The position numbers and the translations under genes are program-made. Positions 38,301 to 51,828 of a stretch of DNA of 64,000 nt are shown piece after piece. The stretch's first letter is position 1. Every line of letters starts with the position of its first letter. Origin of the DNA: Phoebastria nigripes (lineage: Eukaryota > Chordata > Aves > Procellariiformes > Diomedeidae); NCBI GenBank assembly GCA_035582835.1, contig JAYKAV010002397.1:647525-711524 (forward strand), in the 5' to 3' direction. The notes below the pieces were generated by a model, which searched no databases, had not been told where the DNA came from, and saw nothing but the letters and a program-made list of their open reading frames with translations.

Positions 38301-41300
38301 ATTATAATACCTTTTTTTGTCTCTTAATTTCATTTGTTATTTTCTCGTTCATTATCCTTTACTTTGGGGAGGGCTCTTGGTGTTTGGTGGTTTTTTGGGG
38401 TTTGTTTTTTTTTTTTTGAAACTATGTGCTAGAAGTCATTAATTTCATTTCAGAAAGGGAGCCCCATAGCTCTTTTTAGAGGACATCTAACTGTTGCATG
38501 TTCTGCAGGCTTAGAAGAGCTCAGCAGATTCTTCAGGAGGGTGCACTGCCTCTCTTTAATGTTAGTACGTTGCTTTCAAGAAACCAAGAGAAGGTCTGCC
38601 TCCCATCACAGCAACATGAGCTAAGCTGTAAATGCAAAAGTAACGTATGACATTTGGAATCCCTTGTCAGCAATAGTGCAGGTATTCAGGGGCATTCCAG
38701 TGAATGCAGAGGTACTGGGAAAAATGGGAATTTTGGGTAGCAGTTATCCCAAAATCTGTGCGGTTCATGGCAGTTAGAGAGAAGTATTGGGGAGGCAGTT
38801 GGAGAGAAAGGTAGGAAAGGATGCCAGCTGGATTTCTGAAAGGCCTATTTACTGCTGAGCCTCTACCTGGCAGCTTTCTGAAAAGAGAGAGGCACAGCTT
38901 TGGGCAAGGGAGCTGTGGAGGAAAGCAGCTATTGAAAAATCACCTGGTCCAAAGATGGGGAGGTTGAAGTCTGAGATGTCCTAGGTGTGCATATATTGTG
39001 CACGGAGGTATGTGCTATTGGTCGTCAAGAGCAAGGGAGTGCAAAGAAGAAGAGTACGGTATTTTCTTCTCTACAGCTTGCATCTTAAATTAACCTAAAT
39101 GTTAGGGCAAATCAGCAAAGACTGATAGAACCAATCAGTGCCAGGCGAGCTCTACCTTGTTCAAGTCGTATAGCACACAGGAAGATCCATCAGGGTTAAG
39201 TCCCATCCAGTCCTATTTAAAAGTTCTAGATTTTTCCATCCAGACATTTCATCGCTTTGCTCGCATAGACTTCCAAAGAATTTATCCTGAGGGGCTATTT
39301 CTTCTTGCATTGCAGTTACAAGGCATTAGTTCATGCACTGCCGGTATGTCAAAACGTGTAGCTGATAACTTGGTTACATCATTAGTTATTCCTACCTCAG
39401 GTGGAAAAGAAATAGCTGTCTTAAAGTGCTGCTCAATGTGCATGTTCTGCAGATTCTCACCAAGGGACCTGTGGTTACCTCAGCCTGATGATTGCTCTGC
39501 ATTCTTCTGATGTAGACACCAAGAGCTGTTGAAAATAATTGAGACGCTTGTCAACAGAGTGGGAGACTGGACTTCATCAAAACTGTTTTAGTCTCCAGGA
39601 CTGATGACCTTTTGATGGAGTTTGTTTTAGTCAGGAATTAAGTGTCCAATCCTGTATAGTGTGAAGCGCCTTCTTTGAGGTGCCGAGTATCCCTATTTTC
39701 TCTTGCAGTTGCTCTGGCGCTAAGCATCTCTGTCAAGGCACTGAGCACTTTGCAGAATAGGGCTTCAAACTGCTTTTGAAAGGAGAAACAAGGTTTTCAC
39801 TTCTGTTTTTTTAAAAATGAATTTAAGTTTGAAATACAGAATTATTANGAGTGATCCTCTGTTCATCAAGAATGCAAGCTATAAAGGAAACTCATTTAGC
39901 AGATCCAAAACAAAATCACTTCATTAGCTAGAACTGGGTTGTAAAGGCAGGTACTTAAATGCAGGGAAAATACGTGCATACCATTTTGCAGAAAAGAAAT
40001 TCAAAAAAGAGTGCAATTCCCTGATTGTCCTCTGCTATTAATATTAGTATTATAATAATGATCATCATGCATAAAGAAAAATATAAGGTTTCTGAGTTGT
40101 TATATGTTTCCAATTTTTTTTTTTTTTTTATTGCTGTAAACTGAGCCAGCTGATGAACAGCCTCTAGGGAGGAGACAGGATCACCCTTGTTTCCTGTTCA
40201 GCCTTGCTCCAGCAAAAAGCTAATGAAAGAAAAGAACGTAATGGCCTTGCAACCCAGGTAAAAGGTTCAGGAGAGTTCACAGGTCAATTGATTTCTAATC
40301 TTACTTTATGTTATATTTCAATCAAAAAAAACCAACCCAAAACAAAAACACTCCAGTGTCATAATGCAAATGTATGTTTGGCAAACACATGTTTTTATAT
40401 TGCCTTTGAAATGTAAGTGTAAAACCTCTCACAGCAGAGGGACACTATATTTATGTAAAGTGCAGCAGTGAGTGTTCTAAACAATTTGAAAAATTCTTCT
40501 GTTTAGCTATGTGAATATGTATGGTGATATATCAGCGTATATACGCACACACAAATATATTTAAAGGTGGAAATGTTTAATTAACCTGTCTGTAAGCATA
40601 AACAGCAAATCTGCACTGAGTAAGTTATCAATTAATTTACTGAAAATTGCACTGTTGACCGTTTCTTTACTGCACTATCTCAGCATGGAGAAGGGAGAGA
40701 TATTAGTTGCATCACTGTAGAGCAATGAGATTTCTGTAAGTCGTGATCTGCTGGCATGTAATAACTCGATCTGCTTCATGCAGACAAAATATATTAAAAG
40801 TATGGACGAGTGAAGTTTGTGCCCCAGGGAGAAGGCAAGATAATGCATTGAAATTGTTCAGAGGTAGTTAGATGCCTAATGGTCTAATATGTGAGCTATG
40901 TGAGGTCTGGGGTCTGGTTCTCATAAATTCTGGCTAGACTGATCCTGTAATTTCAAGCAAAGGATAAAAGCGTTAACCAGAGTCATCAGTGTTCAAGGTC
41001 CATGATGCTGGATATTATTCATGTAAAGATTCAAGAAAAACACTAAAAGGAAAGCTCTGGAGCATATGTGTTTGTATGTGACAATATACATATATATAAA
41101 AATATGTGCTATGTTTTTTTGTGTGTGTAGATATATGCACAGAAACATGCACACAGTAAATGTATACATTAGCATATGTACAGTTACACAGAAATCATGC
41201 TAACAACCGAATAGCCAAAATAAGGGCTTTTTGCTGTGTGTTTTGGTTTTTTTTAAATCTGGTTAGCAAGTTAATCTATGGAAAGACAAAATGCTAGATC

Positions 41301-42829
41301 TCATTTTACTACTGCTACTTTGTAATATACATTTTATATCAACAACATTTTTCCACTTGGCATTTACAATTTTTTTAGGATGACTTGTGTTAATACATAT
41401 TAGCAAAGCTTGCTTATTATTACAGCAAAATATTTTTAATGCAATGCTGATACACTTGTTTTCTCATTTTATACAGCAACTCTGAGCATATTAAACCAGT
41501 GAGGTCACTCCAGTGGCTGAATAGTTACCACTAGAATTGTGTATTATGATTACTGATAAGTGCATGAATGTAGCATATCGTTGCCTTAATTCACGCTTGT
41601 AATTTTGCATCATCACTGCACACTAATCAAGAATTTGATGTCTCAAAAACTCGATAGCTGTAGAATTGAAGCAAAATGGCAACAGCAGATCATAAAAGCT
41701 ATCCCTTATACACAACTTGCATGACACAGCATAGATAATACAAATATACTGGCTTCCATAGATTTAGTTTAACCTTATTGTTTCCTTAATTAGCGTTTAA
41801 GTTATATTTGTCCTGTGGCTTTCTAGTATTATAAGTCATTATGTAGTCATTCTATGACTGTAAGGTGATCACCTGGATGTTACCATGGATTTCCCTAAAT
41901 CTTTGAATGGGAATGGAAAGAATCTCATGTGCACCTCCCTACCTCCATACAGAATGAGCTCTCACCAGCCCCATGGGCTCTGACCACTTTCTTCTCTGGA
42001 CTCCAAAGAGTTAGACCCTGGGATGGAAAAGATCGTATGGTGGCAGAGGGATTCTTATCTCTTTCTTGATAATATGGTCGTCTTCTCTTTCTTCCAAGTA
42101 CATCCTGATTTAAGAACTCTGAGTTTTTGTCTTTCTGAGTGTGCATGATTTGCAAATGTTTTTAGTAACTGAGCTGAATATCCTTTTGCCTTGATACATA
42201 CATTTTAAATTTAAACAGAGGACAGGATAGGAAAGCAAATCAACAAAGAAAGTTGTTTTGTTACCCTCAGAATTTTTTCTGTGTCTGTGATATATCCCTG
42301 TTTGCCCCTTTCCTGTTCTGTAAATGAAGTATTCCCTTGATCAACTCACATAATGACCTCCATATTCTTTGACGCCAGCGGTCTATCTGCATAGCGTGAG
42401 ACCTTCTTAGATGCACAAAAGACTGAGGGGGAGCTGAAAGGGGCTAGAAGATGAGCATTGCATGTTACAGTGCCCCCTCAGAATTTAATTAGGTGCATTT
42501 GGAGTGTATGATCCGTTTCTGCAGTGTTGTCACCTGCGTGCCAGATTTACAGAAGAAAGTACTGAGACAGCCGGTCCAGTGGGGAGGGAGCCGGAGCTGT
42601 TCTGGTTCTGTGCAACTCCTTTCTCCGTCTTGGGATCGTGGGAGAGAGGCAATTTAAAGAATCCTGTTAACACTGCTGCTTCTGAGCTGGTGTTTTCCAG
42701 GGCTTCCTGAGCAGGGTTATGCACTATTTTGAGCTTAAAATGCTACATTTGTAGAAAAAATGTTGGCTCTCCTGGAGACTTACTCTGGTTCCAAATCTCT
42801 ATCTCTTTTTGAAAAGAGCGCTGCTTTTA

Positions 42830-43160
42830 ACATTACTAAATGTAGCTTTTGATATAACATTTCCACATGCGTTTTCAATTATTATTTTGAAAATGACAGA
42901 TTTTTGTCAACCCCTAATTACAGGGCAATAACACACCCATGTCTATTTGACAGACTCATTTAGATGATTGTTCTGACAAAAGCAGAGCTCACCTGGCAGG
43001 TTTATAAGGCCGAACTATCCAAAACTGCCTCTAATTTTGAGCTCCTCAACTCAGAACTCTGATTTGCACATGCAAAGATCGAAAACACATGCAAACTATG
43101 CAGTTATATGTGTGACTGCTTGACCTGTGAAAACAAATTAGATTGTACCACCTGAAAATT
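42830..43160. promoter_or_regulatory. Candidate conserved enhancer-like block with MEIS/PBX motif cluster
   Basis: AT-rich, repeat-free, with TGACAG (42948-42953), TGATTG (42965-42970) and TGACAA (42974-42979) within 32 bp, plus CCTAATTAC upstream. TGACAG and TGATTG are the MEIS/PREP and PBX half-sites. Downstream, GATTTGCACATGCAAAG (about 43062-43078) resembles inverted octamer-type sites. Regulatory function is inferred. Confidence 0.35.
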
Positions 43161-45978
43161 AGAGGTCAGATTAATGCCTCTTAGATAAACTGCCCCTCGA
43201 AATTTTAGTAGCAAGTTTTATAGAGCAATTGCAAACTATCTAGAGCTGCTTTTCAGTAATTAAATGAGTTATTAGGTGGACAATTGGTAAACTAATGAGT
43301 AGTTTGAGACACTAAAAACTCAGCTTGCATTGGCAGGATTATGGGAGGTTTCGATATTTTCAGATGATGTTGTAAAAACTCACACAGTTGACCCTAAATC
43401 AAATATGTTTGAGAATATTAATGTATTTTTTCCTGTGTGACCTTTCAAAAGCTATTCGTTTCCCAAAATGCGAGATGAAACATAGGTTTTTTAAGTATAA
43501 AATGACAAACCCAGAGCCCCATGCTATTTCCAAGATCAGAGGTATTTGTGTATTGTCTTCTTTCTGTCTGTCTAATTTACTCTGAGGAGAGCAGAGACGG
43601 TACTGCAATGTATAAGGGGTATCAGAATTCCTTTACGTTCCAGTGTTTTGCCTCCTCCAGGGAATGGATCAGACAAGCAGTGCACAGGGACAGCATGACC
43701 TGCGAATACTCACAAACCAAAACACAGCTGGCAGGTCTAATTTTAGGTTCTTTAGCCTTGATCATGTCCCTTTAACGTATTGAGTGGAAAAAGAAAGGCG
43801 TTTAAAGTACAGGAAACGTCACAGAAGTCCAGTTCCAAATTCCTCTTTAAATAGAGCCTCTACATTGATGTGTTTTTCCTAGACTGTGGTTTTGTTTAAT
43901 TTTTGTGTGATTTTTTTTTTAAATGTGTGTGAAATTTGCCAGGTCGACAGCCCTAGAGACAGAAGTCCCCTATCAACAGAAAGGTTACCACAATAAGAAG
44001 TGGCAATTTGCATTTCCTACAATGACTTGCTGGTGTGCCAGAGCCCTGACCTAAAGGGACCACCTTTAAGTTTGAGAATGTAGTTTAGTTTCCACACCTC
44101 ATTCACAGCCTGGTCTTAGACAAATGGAGAAACAATAGGATTTATTTTTATTTGCTATTGAATCTAATGGGAGGAAGATGGGGCCTCAGACCTTGACTTT
44201 TCTTAGTATCATTTTGTATGACTTCTTGTAATTTTTTTCCAAGATGCTAAAAAAGCTGGAGATTTCTGTGCAGACATGTGATGGAGAGGTTGCAGGAATT
44301 ACCAAACTGCACTTTTAAAAGCAACATTTTTTTACTTCTCCTACAAGTGTTCAATATTTAAACCATTTTCTACAGCAGGCAGTTTTTATCCCCCAAGCGT
44401 CAAAAAGATTATGTTTCTAAGCAAAAAGGCCTTATATTTCAGTGAAGGTGGCTTCCTGTCTTCATAACGTACATACAGACAATATTGAGGGAATGTCATG
44501 CCTAAAAAGCTAATTTGGTATTTTGCCAGAATATGATACTGATTTGGTACTTTTAATGACAAAGACTCTATAAAAACTTTTACAAAAGCTTTCTTGGAAA
44601 ACAAAATTTCTGATAGAACTATTATTCCATTTGTGATGAGTTTTCTTCCTTAGTTTTCTCTTTTTCATTAAGGTTGAGAGATCTTCTTGCTGTTTTTTTG
44701 TTTGTTTTTAAAATCTTAATCTCTCAGTTAAGTGTCTTGTTTTCTTGGTTTATGTTTCTTTCATTTTTCTGGAATTCCTCAAAAGGTAGGTGTATGAAAA
44801 GCAGAGTATCCAGAGTGAACAAACTAACTATAATGTACAGCGTTGATCCCGCCTTGGAAGCATACCAGCCCTGGAGAGAAATAAAATCCAAACAGCCACT
44901 TTGCTATCAGCTTGTATAGCCCACTAGGTCTGAAACTTGAAGACGTCTTGCTGTGCATTACTGTGCTACCCTGTCCTACTTACAACCCACAAGCTGACCT
45001 GGCAGCAAACTCTTCAGTTCTGTCAAACCTTTCATTCCTAGTCTAACAGATTCTTTCCCATGATCAGATGTCACCTAGCCTTCCAGGAAGGAAGTCAGAA
45101 AGACTTTCCCAGAATCCGTGTTATAAGCTCAGCCCAGAACCCAGAAAAATGGGAGAAGATGAAATACTATGTGACTTCACTCATGTGTCCAGCCAGTCCA
45201 GTCCAATCCACCAAAATTAAAACTTATTACGTGTTTTCCTTGACATTTTCAGATCAGTTAGGCCATTTCAGGTGATGACAATCTTTAAGCGTTTGTTGGT
45301 TCATACAGGTAGAAGACAGAGAGGCCAGAAACTTTGCTGGCTTGTGGAGTGGGTAGATAGAGAAAGCTCGGCTTTCAAACCCTCCAAGTTGTCATGAACA
45401 GCAAAAAAGGAATATTGTAATTTTGCAAAATGCTTTTGTATTGTTCTTTTGGTCTCCGTTCTCTTTCCCTCAATAGAAAACCCCGGTTTGTGCATAGTCC
45501 TCTTATGGTCAGATTGAAGGAATGGGGCTTCAATTAATGCTGCCTAGTGATCTATGAAATGCAGTGCAATGGAAACAATACCTCTGAGACAAAGTATTGT
45601 GTTAGACTTTTGAAGTAACAGTATTCTTCTTACTGACAGAAAATTATCCAATGGTCAAGAAGCATCTTAACTGCTTTGCCTGCTTATGTTAATTGGCATT
45701 TGCTCTGCCCTGTAGAGCCAGGCTTCTATTAGAGATCCTGGGGTAGCAAACTCTTGTTCAGAGTCAACCCTAGTGAGTAGCTGATGGAAAAGCAGGGAAA
45801 GTAAATACAGAAAACTGTATCAGTTCGCAAAAATTATACCATGTTAGACAAACAGGCTAAAATTTTCTGACAGCTTAGAATTATTATAAAGATATACACA
45901 ACAGAAAATACTTGATCCAATTAAAAGGTCCTACAAGCATCTAACACATTACATACTTACACTGCATGTTTAATGAGG

Positions 45979-46008
45979 TTTATTTTAAAGTAATTTTCTT
46001 AAAATAAA
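45979..46008. other. AT-rich 10-bp inverted repeat
   Basis: TTTATTTTAA (45979-45988) and TTAAAATAAA (45999-46008) are perfect complements with a 10-nt spacer. The composition is all A/T, so chance is a realistic explanation. Confidence 0.5.
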
Positions 46009-46190
46009 AAGGCAAGATCTATAGAAACTGCCAATCTTATGATTTTAAACATTTAGTTTCTGATCCTGAGATACAGTGTGTACCAATAACTGCAGAATAG
46101 CGGCATAGGCTCAGTCTCAATGTCCTGTTCAGGACCTTTAAGAGACAGCTAAAATATCAAGAAAAATTTCAGGCAAAATAGATCAGGGGG

Positions 46191-46243
46191 AAAAAAAAAA
46201 AAAAAAGCAGCATGGTGCACATTATTTAACAGTGTTAAATAAT
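46191..46243. other. Poly-A tract followed by a 10-bp perfect hairpin
   Basis: An A16 run (46191-46206) is followed 14 bases later by ATTATTTAAC (46221-46230), AGT, and GTTAAATAAT (46234-46243), a perfect dyad with a 3-nt centre. The GTTAAAT half resembles homeodomain/HNF1-like half-sites in inverted order. Purpose unknown. Confidence 0.6.
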
Positions 46244-46699
46244 TCTGGAGACCTTTTCTTTGAACAGCTTTAGTGCTCCCATTTGTGAGAGGGGGGGATT
46301 TGAAATTTGGCAGGTGAATGTTAGGAGTGTGCTTTTGCTTCCCTTATAAAAATGTAAGAATTTGGCCACGGTTTAAGTCTTAGCAAAAATCACAGTTCAC
46401 AGATGCTTATTGAAGACTTCCTGGGTTTTGATAGCTAAACCTCCAGAAATTCTGTCTTAAATAGCCACAATCGTGAATCCCACACTACCTCATGCTGGTG
46501 AGACTGCAGTTGTGCTGTAGAGGGACTGCGCATATTATTGCAAGGCTGCTTCAAAGTGCCTGAGATGAGAGTCATAGCCAGGCATCGAAACAAAGAACTA
46601 TTATCCCATACCTACTGTTCCTTCTGATACCCAGGACTGTGGTGGAGGAAGCTGCCCTAGCTAAATGTAGAGGGGACAAAGCTGTCCANGAGAGAAAGA

Positions 46700-47000
46700 T
46701 GTAGTTTGTGTCACACTGACTGAGATACCATGAAGCAAAGGAGGAGACGAAGGGGGGCTGGCTGACTAAGGAGGCTGGCACTACACTGGGAATTAAGGAG
46801 ACTCCGACTGTAAAGGAATGGAGCTGGAGCACTGGGAGAAGGTGACTGAGAATTAATTGGGCTCGGAGTGGACTGGAAGGAGGCAGCTGCTGGGACTTGG
46901 ACCCTGGGACTGGAATGGGATGAGGGAAATGATGAGGGAAGAAGAAACATTGGGGCCAGTGAGGTGAATGATGGAGATGAGATGAAGAGCTGGGACCTGA
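46700..47000. repeat. Purine-rich unclassified stretch
   Basis: The + strand is strongly G/A biased (GGAGGAGACGAAGGGGGGC and many GGGA/GGA units). The opposite strand is therefore rich in Ser, Pro and Leu codons and free of stops for long spans, which produces a 191-codon minus-strand ORF interrupted by two unresolved bases. No protein domain is recognisable. It may be an unannotated interspersed repeat or simply biased unique sequence. Confidence 0.45.
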
Positions 47001-50000
47001 CTTAGTTGCCATTTCGNTGCAAAAGAGGAGCCTCACACTGATGCACTCTTTTGAAGGCTTTTTGTAATGACAGACATTGGAGGCAAACGTTAAAAGAAAA
47101 ATGCCAGCTGGCTTTACATTACTCCCCTGTGGTCCTTCTTGCCACATAGGTGTGGCAGCACCCCGTGCTCAGTCCCTGGCCTAGGAAGGTCCACAGCAAT
47201 GGAGAAGGACTGTTTCAGAGGAAGTCCTGCTTGGAGCTGGAGCAGCGCATGCTCCCTTGTTCTGTGGGGGGTGCTGCAGATGCCAGCATGTACAGGCTGG
47301 AGCATGTTCAGTACAGATGGAGTCTTTGAAGAATTTAGCTGACAAACTCTTAAATGTCTTTACTGAACTAGTGCTAATTGAAAATTTTCAAAGGTTTATA
47401 GCTTGGCCAAATGTGGGTGGATTTTCAAAGAGATGGCAAAAGGCACATCCCTGAGAGCAGGGCCATCCCTTCTCCAAATGTTATGCTTCTGTTCCAAAGC
47501 ACGCTCTCCTCAATTAAATATAGCGAGAAACAACATACCGATATTTTTCTTTAATTTCATTTTCAGAAATGGCTGAATCATTTTTGCTAAAACTTTCCAA
47601 AATAATTCAGGCTTGGGCAAACATTCTGCAGAGTAAATATCAATTTGGAAAGTGAAGTTTAGCAAATGGAAATACTGTCTTACAAGAGGAATACCTGTTC
47701 TGCCTATAATAAACTGAAAGGGCAAATTTTAGGAGTCCTTTTCCAGAAACTAGGAAGAGAGGGACTGGTAGTAAGTTACTGCAGATTCGCAGCAGTGCTC
47801 ATGAGGCCAGAATTTGTCTTTGAACGCACACCTCATATTGATCGAAAGGCTTACACGGGTTAGTTCAGTGTAGATATTACTAGTGAGTGATTTGCCTGTA
47901 TGGAAAGGTTACTTCTGTGATGCTGCCAAATGTAGTGAGGCTTTGGCAGTTACATAGTGATAGCAAATCACCCAGTCACGTAAATTACAGTTGCCTCAGG
48001 GCAGCTTTAATTTGTGTACCTAACTTGCTCAAAATGTTTCTAAACTTTGCATCGTAGAGTCGGCATGGTTTACTCATTCAAAGTATGTCCCATCCCCTCT
48101 CTCTTCACCCTTGGATGTGTTACTGACTTCTGTTTTTTCATAACATACNGACCAAGTGTCCCTCTGCATTGTCAAAACTTCCTGTAGGTAAATACTGGCT
48201 TTGCATCCATGTTTACAAGAGAGCTACATGTTATCGTTTTTCTGTTGCACCCAGACAAATCTAACTAACACAAATTCTAACCATCTGTATTAAAGCAATG
48301 ATGCACACTGTTGAGGCTGCTGGAGAAACATTGCTTTTTGACCTATAGCTAGAATACTTACCTTTACGTCCCACCCCCCACTCCTTTTTTACAGAAATAG
48401 TGGATAATACATTTCCCTTAGGGAGGATTTAAAAGTATTTTGCATTATGATGGCTAACAGGTAGGCTCCTGTCACTGTGGAGATGAATAAATGAAAGCCT
48501 ATTTTCACCAAAACAAAACTTACTTTCCTCCGGGTAGCGAGTTCCAGATGAGAATAGGCATCAACGTGACTATGAATTCACACAGTAACCTCTGGATTAC
48601 TCACCTAATTCAGGTGGTGGGGAACAAAGGACACTTCTGCATACTGGATGCCATAGACATAAAGATGACATCCTTGAATTACCGTCTGGACCACCAAAGG
48701 TGTGCCTGAAACTGGCAAATGCATGATGTATCCATTGGAATCCCAGAAAACTGGCAAATCCATTAACCTCAGAAACTAGAGATGCTCAGCTGGGAAGTGA
48801 CTGTAATATAACCTGCGGAAAGTACTAGTCGTCCCAATTTCTGTGCTATCAGATTCTTTCAGCTGGCAAACTAGAATGAGGGAAGTGGTCCACCAGCTTC
48901 TGTCAGCAGAATGTTACTATCACAGGTGGAACTGGAAAAGTTATTTGGGAAATTGGTAGAAGCTTAGAAGAGATACACACAGAAGCAATCAGCGAAGAGT
49001 AATAGGCGGGTATGGATTTTGTATGCAATTAATTGAATGGTTCCTTAAATTGTGCCAGCTGCATGCCAGGAAGTACAAGTAGGGACCTCCAGCCTCAGCT
49101 TTGCGTGGAGAGCTGTACATGATACAAAGGTCTTGTCTGGAGTTTAGGGAACACGTTAAGCTTTTGTACGTGGACTCCGGGAGCTCTTCCTGTTCCAGTC
49201 TGTATTGTGCTAATAGTCCTTAATCCTAACGGAAGATTACGTGTTTACTTTGTTAGGGAGAAGGAGCTGTAATTCATTTTGATGTCCCTAGCAGAAAAAA
49301 TTTGCCCATATAGCCTTAAGTGTATTACTAACCTTAAGAAAGGCTATGTGAGGTAACTATAAGAAGTCTGTCTCAAAGAAAGGTTCCTTACAGTTGCTCA
49401 GAAAGTAGTACAGCTTAAGGTATTTTATACCAGCCTATAAGGCACTAGATTTAAATTGGTGTGCAGTGAAACATTTAAATATACTATAGCAAATGAAATA
49501 TGGTCCAATAGGTTTTTTATGGCCTGGCTATGCTTTTTCTTTTCAATCACTAGCCTGGGGCGAACAAGTCGGCTTTAAAATGTCTATTTTAGCTATGTTT
49601 TTATCACCTCTGTCTTTTAGGAAGTTTGATTTCTTTTTTCATTTCTTGCCTTTGATAGAAAAGAGCTGAGATCTCTGAATGGGTTATTTATCTCTTATGT
49701 TTAATCTATTTATCTGTCAATGGACATGCTGCTTTAGAAGTGTTTTATATTACTAATTAATTTAATTTCACATACTGTACTCCATGTTAACACATTTTCT
49801 ATTATACACTATAATGCGATACAGGGCCCTCCCTCAGCAACCTTACCTTAAAGCTTTAATTGCTTTCCTCTAAGCCTCAGCTCATGTTTGATTTATCTGG
49901 TTTCTTTGTATAAAGATTCCCTGGTTTACAACGTGTACACAAGTCATTAAATTGGTGTTGATGTTTATCTAGCAAACTTACCAATTGGTGATAGTATACA

Positions 50001-51610
50001 TCCCTTTATGAATTTATGACTGGGCAATAAAGAGAAGTGTCAGAAGCCCTGTTGTTGTCTCTGTTGGGTCACTCTGTTAGTTTATGTTTAGAAAGACAAC
50101 ACTTCCACTGACTTACACAGTGAATTGAAGGATTGATGCCTGCGGTCAAAATCTGTTATGAATTTCTAGCCATGAACTGATTTTTTTTCCTTTTTTTGAG
50201 GGGAAAAGGTGAATAGATTGGAGAGGAGGAAAGGAGCAAGACAGCTTGAGCATGTTTGAAGGCAGCGTGGACTTCATCTGAGATACATTGTTGTTTACAT
50301 AGAGGAAAAGCTGAACCAAAATGCCAGATCCCCAAGCTATGTGAAGTTCAGAGTCTGGATCCAAGTATTGCAGCTTGAATTCTCTCTGGCTCTCAAGAAC
50401 CTAAATGTAGATACCACATATTAAAATGCATGAAAATGAATGATAGTAAATAATCAATGTAGAGTGGGAAATCTGGTCCTTTGATCTGTCAGGTTTCGTC
50501 ACATAACACAAGCATAAGGACATATGGTATTTTAAAGTTGCATTTGAAGAGATGCCTACGCTGACTTTTATCCTTATTTACAAATAGTCGGCAATAAAGG
50601 CTGTAAATCTTGCAGATAACACTATGGATGTGCATAAGTCTTCTTGCACAGAGTTCATTTTAGGATTGAGATGTGATTAATATAGCTAGGAAACATTTGG
50701 AAAATGTATGGCACTTTTGAATGCATTAAGTGAGCCCAATATTACAGCTCTTAAGCAAAGAGTAGGTAGATGTATTTATCTCTACAGGTTTGTTTCACAT
50801 CCAGAAAGCTGTATTGTTTCTGCAAAACCTCTTCATTTGCTATTTCATTGTTACATTTACTTCCCACTCATTAAAGCTCCATCCTGCTTTCCTTACGTAT
50901 GGATGACGTCTATTGGCTTCAGTGAGAACTAATTGCACATGAGGCGAAAGGATTCAAATTAGGATTACCAATATATGACCGCATGGAAAAGGAAGCATGA
51001 AATATTTTAATTCTTTTTAGATGCAAAGTAACTTATGAACAAAACCCATTGTGGCTGATTCTCACAAGCTTGAAGCATTGTGAAACAAAAATTAAAATGG
51101 GCAAGGTTAATTAATTTGCTAAAATCCATTGTTAATGCAGTGTTTTCAGTTCTCCTGAATGCTGCTCTCATGACATTTGGTGTCTTTCTAAAGAACCATC
51201 CCAGCTGTAAACATCGTTTTTTCTTTCCTCTGAGAACCTAAATTTCCATTTAAAGAAGAAGTAAATTCCTAGACCTCATGATTAAATAGAAAGTTCGGAA
51301 GTCGGGCTTACATGCTCCTTAGACATTAAAGGCAAATAAAATCAGCCTGTATTCTTTTTAAAGTCCTTTTCTAAAGCTTCACAATTTTTAACTTTTTTTG
51401 AACTCTGATGTTAGATTGTTTTGGATGTGGGGAGGGGTAAGAGGGCGAGAGCCTTTTGGCTTTTCAATATTTGGGATTAGCAAGGAATGAGTAGCTGCAT
51501 GGCTATTCTAAAGCCTTTTTAAAAACTGCCTCACATATACCAGAGGAGATAGTATCAGCTGGCAAATTGCTGCTGTATGAAGTAGTAATCAAAAGATGTG
51601 ACAAAAGCTA

Positions 51611-51828
51611 CGAGCTCCCTCGACCGACTCTGGCAGGGCTCATGCCATTGGGGGGTTATTGAAAAGCACTCCTCTAAAGCTCCGCGCAAGGAAGCCGAGC
51701 CGCCGAGGACCTCGTCCCACGAGCACTTGTTCCCAGCAGTGGTGTTTGCAGTTGTGAAGGGCTCCGTTGACTTCGGCTGATCCGAGCGCTGCTCCTTGTA
51801 GGGCGAGCTCGCAGGATCGGGCCCTTGG
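51611..51828. other. CpG-dense patch with SINE-like 3' part
   Basis: I count 17 CpG dinucleotides between 51611 and 51820, against near absence in most neighbouring kilobases. The right part (GGGCTCCGTTGACTTCGGCT, then CGCAGGATCGGGCCCTTGG) resembles a common amniote repeat (GGGCTCCATTGACTTCAATGG ... GGATCTGGCCCTTG), here with CpG retained or gained. Four overlapping ORFs on both strands come from the GC-rich composition. It could be a young repeat, a methylation-free exapted element or an unrecognised small promoter. Confidence 0.5.

Noticed and set aside
39157..39510. 117-codon + strand ORF
   Set aside because: No similarity recognised, no splice or polyadenylation context, and intronic position.
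46572..47147. 191-codon minus-strand ORF as a gene
   Set aside because: Pyrimidine-rich strand naturally lacks stop codons; the product is low-complexity Ser/Pro/Leu with no known motif.
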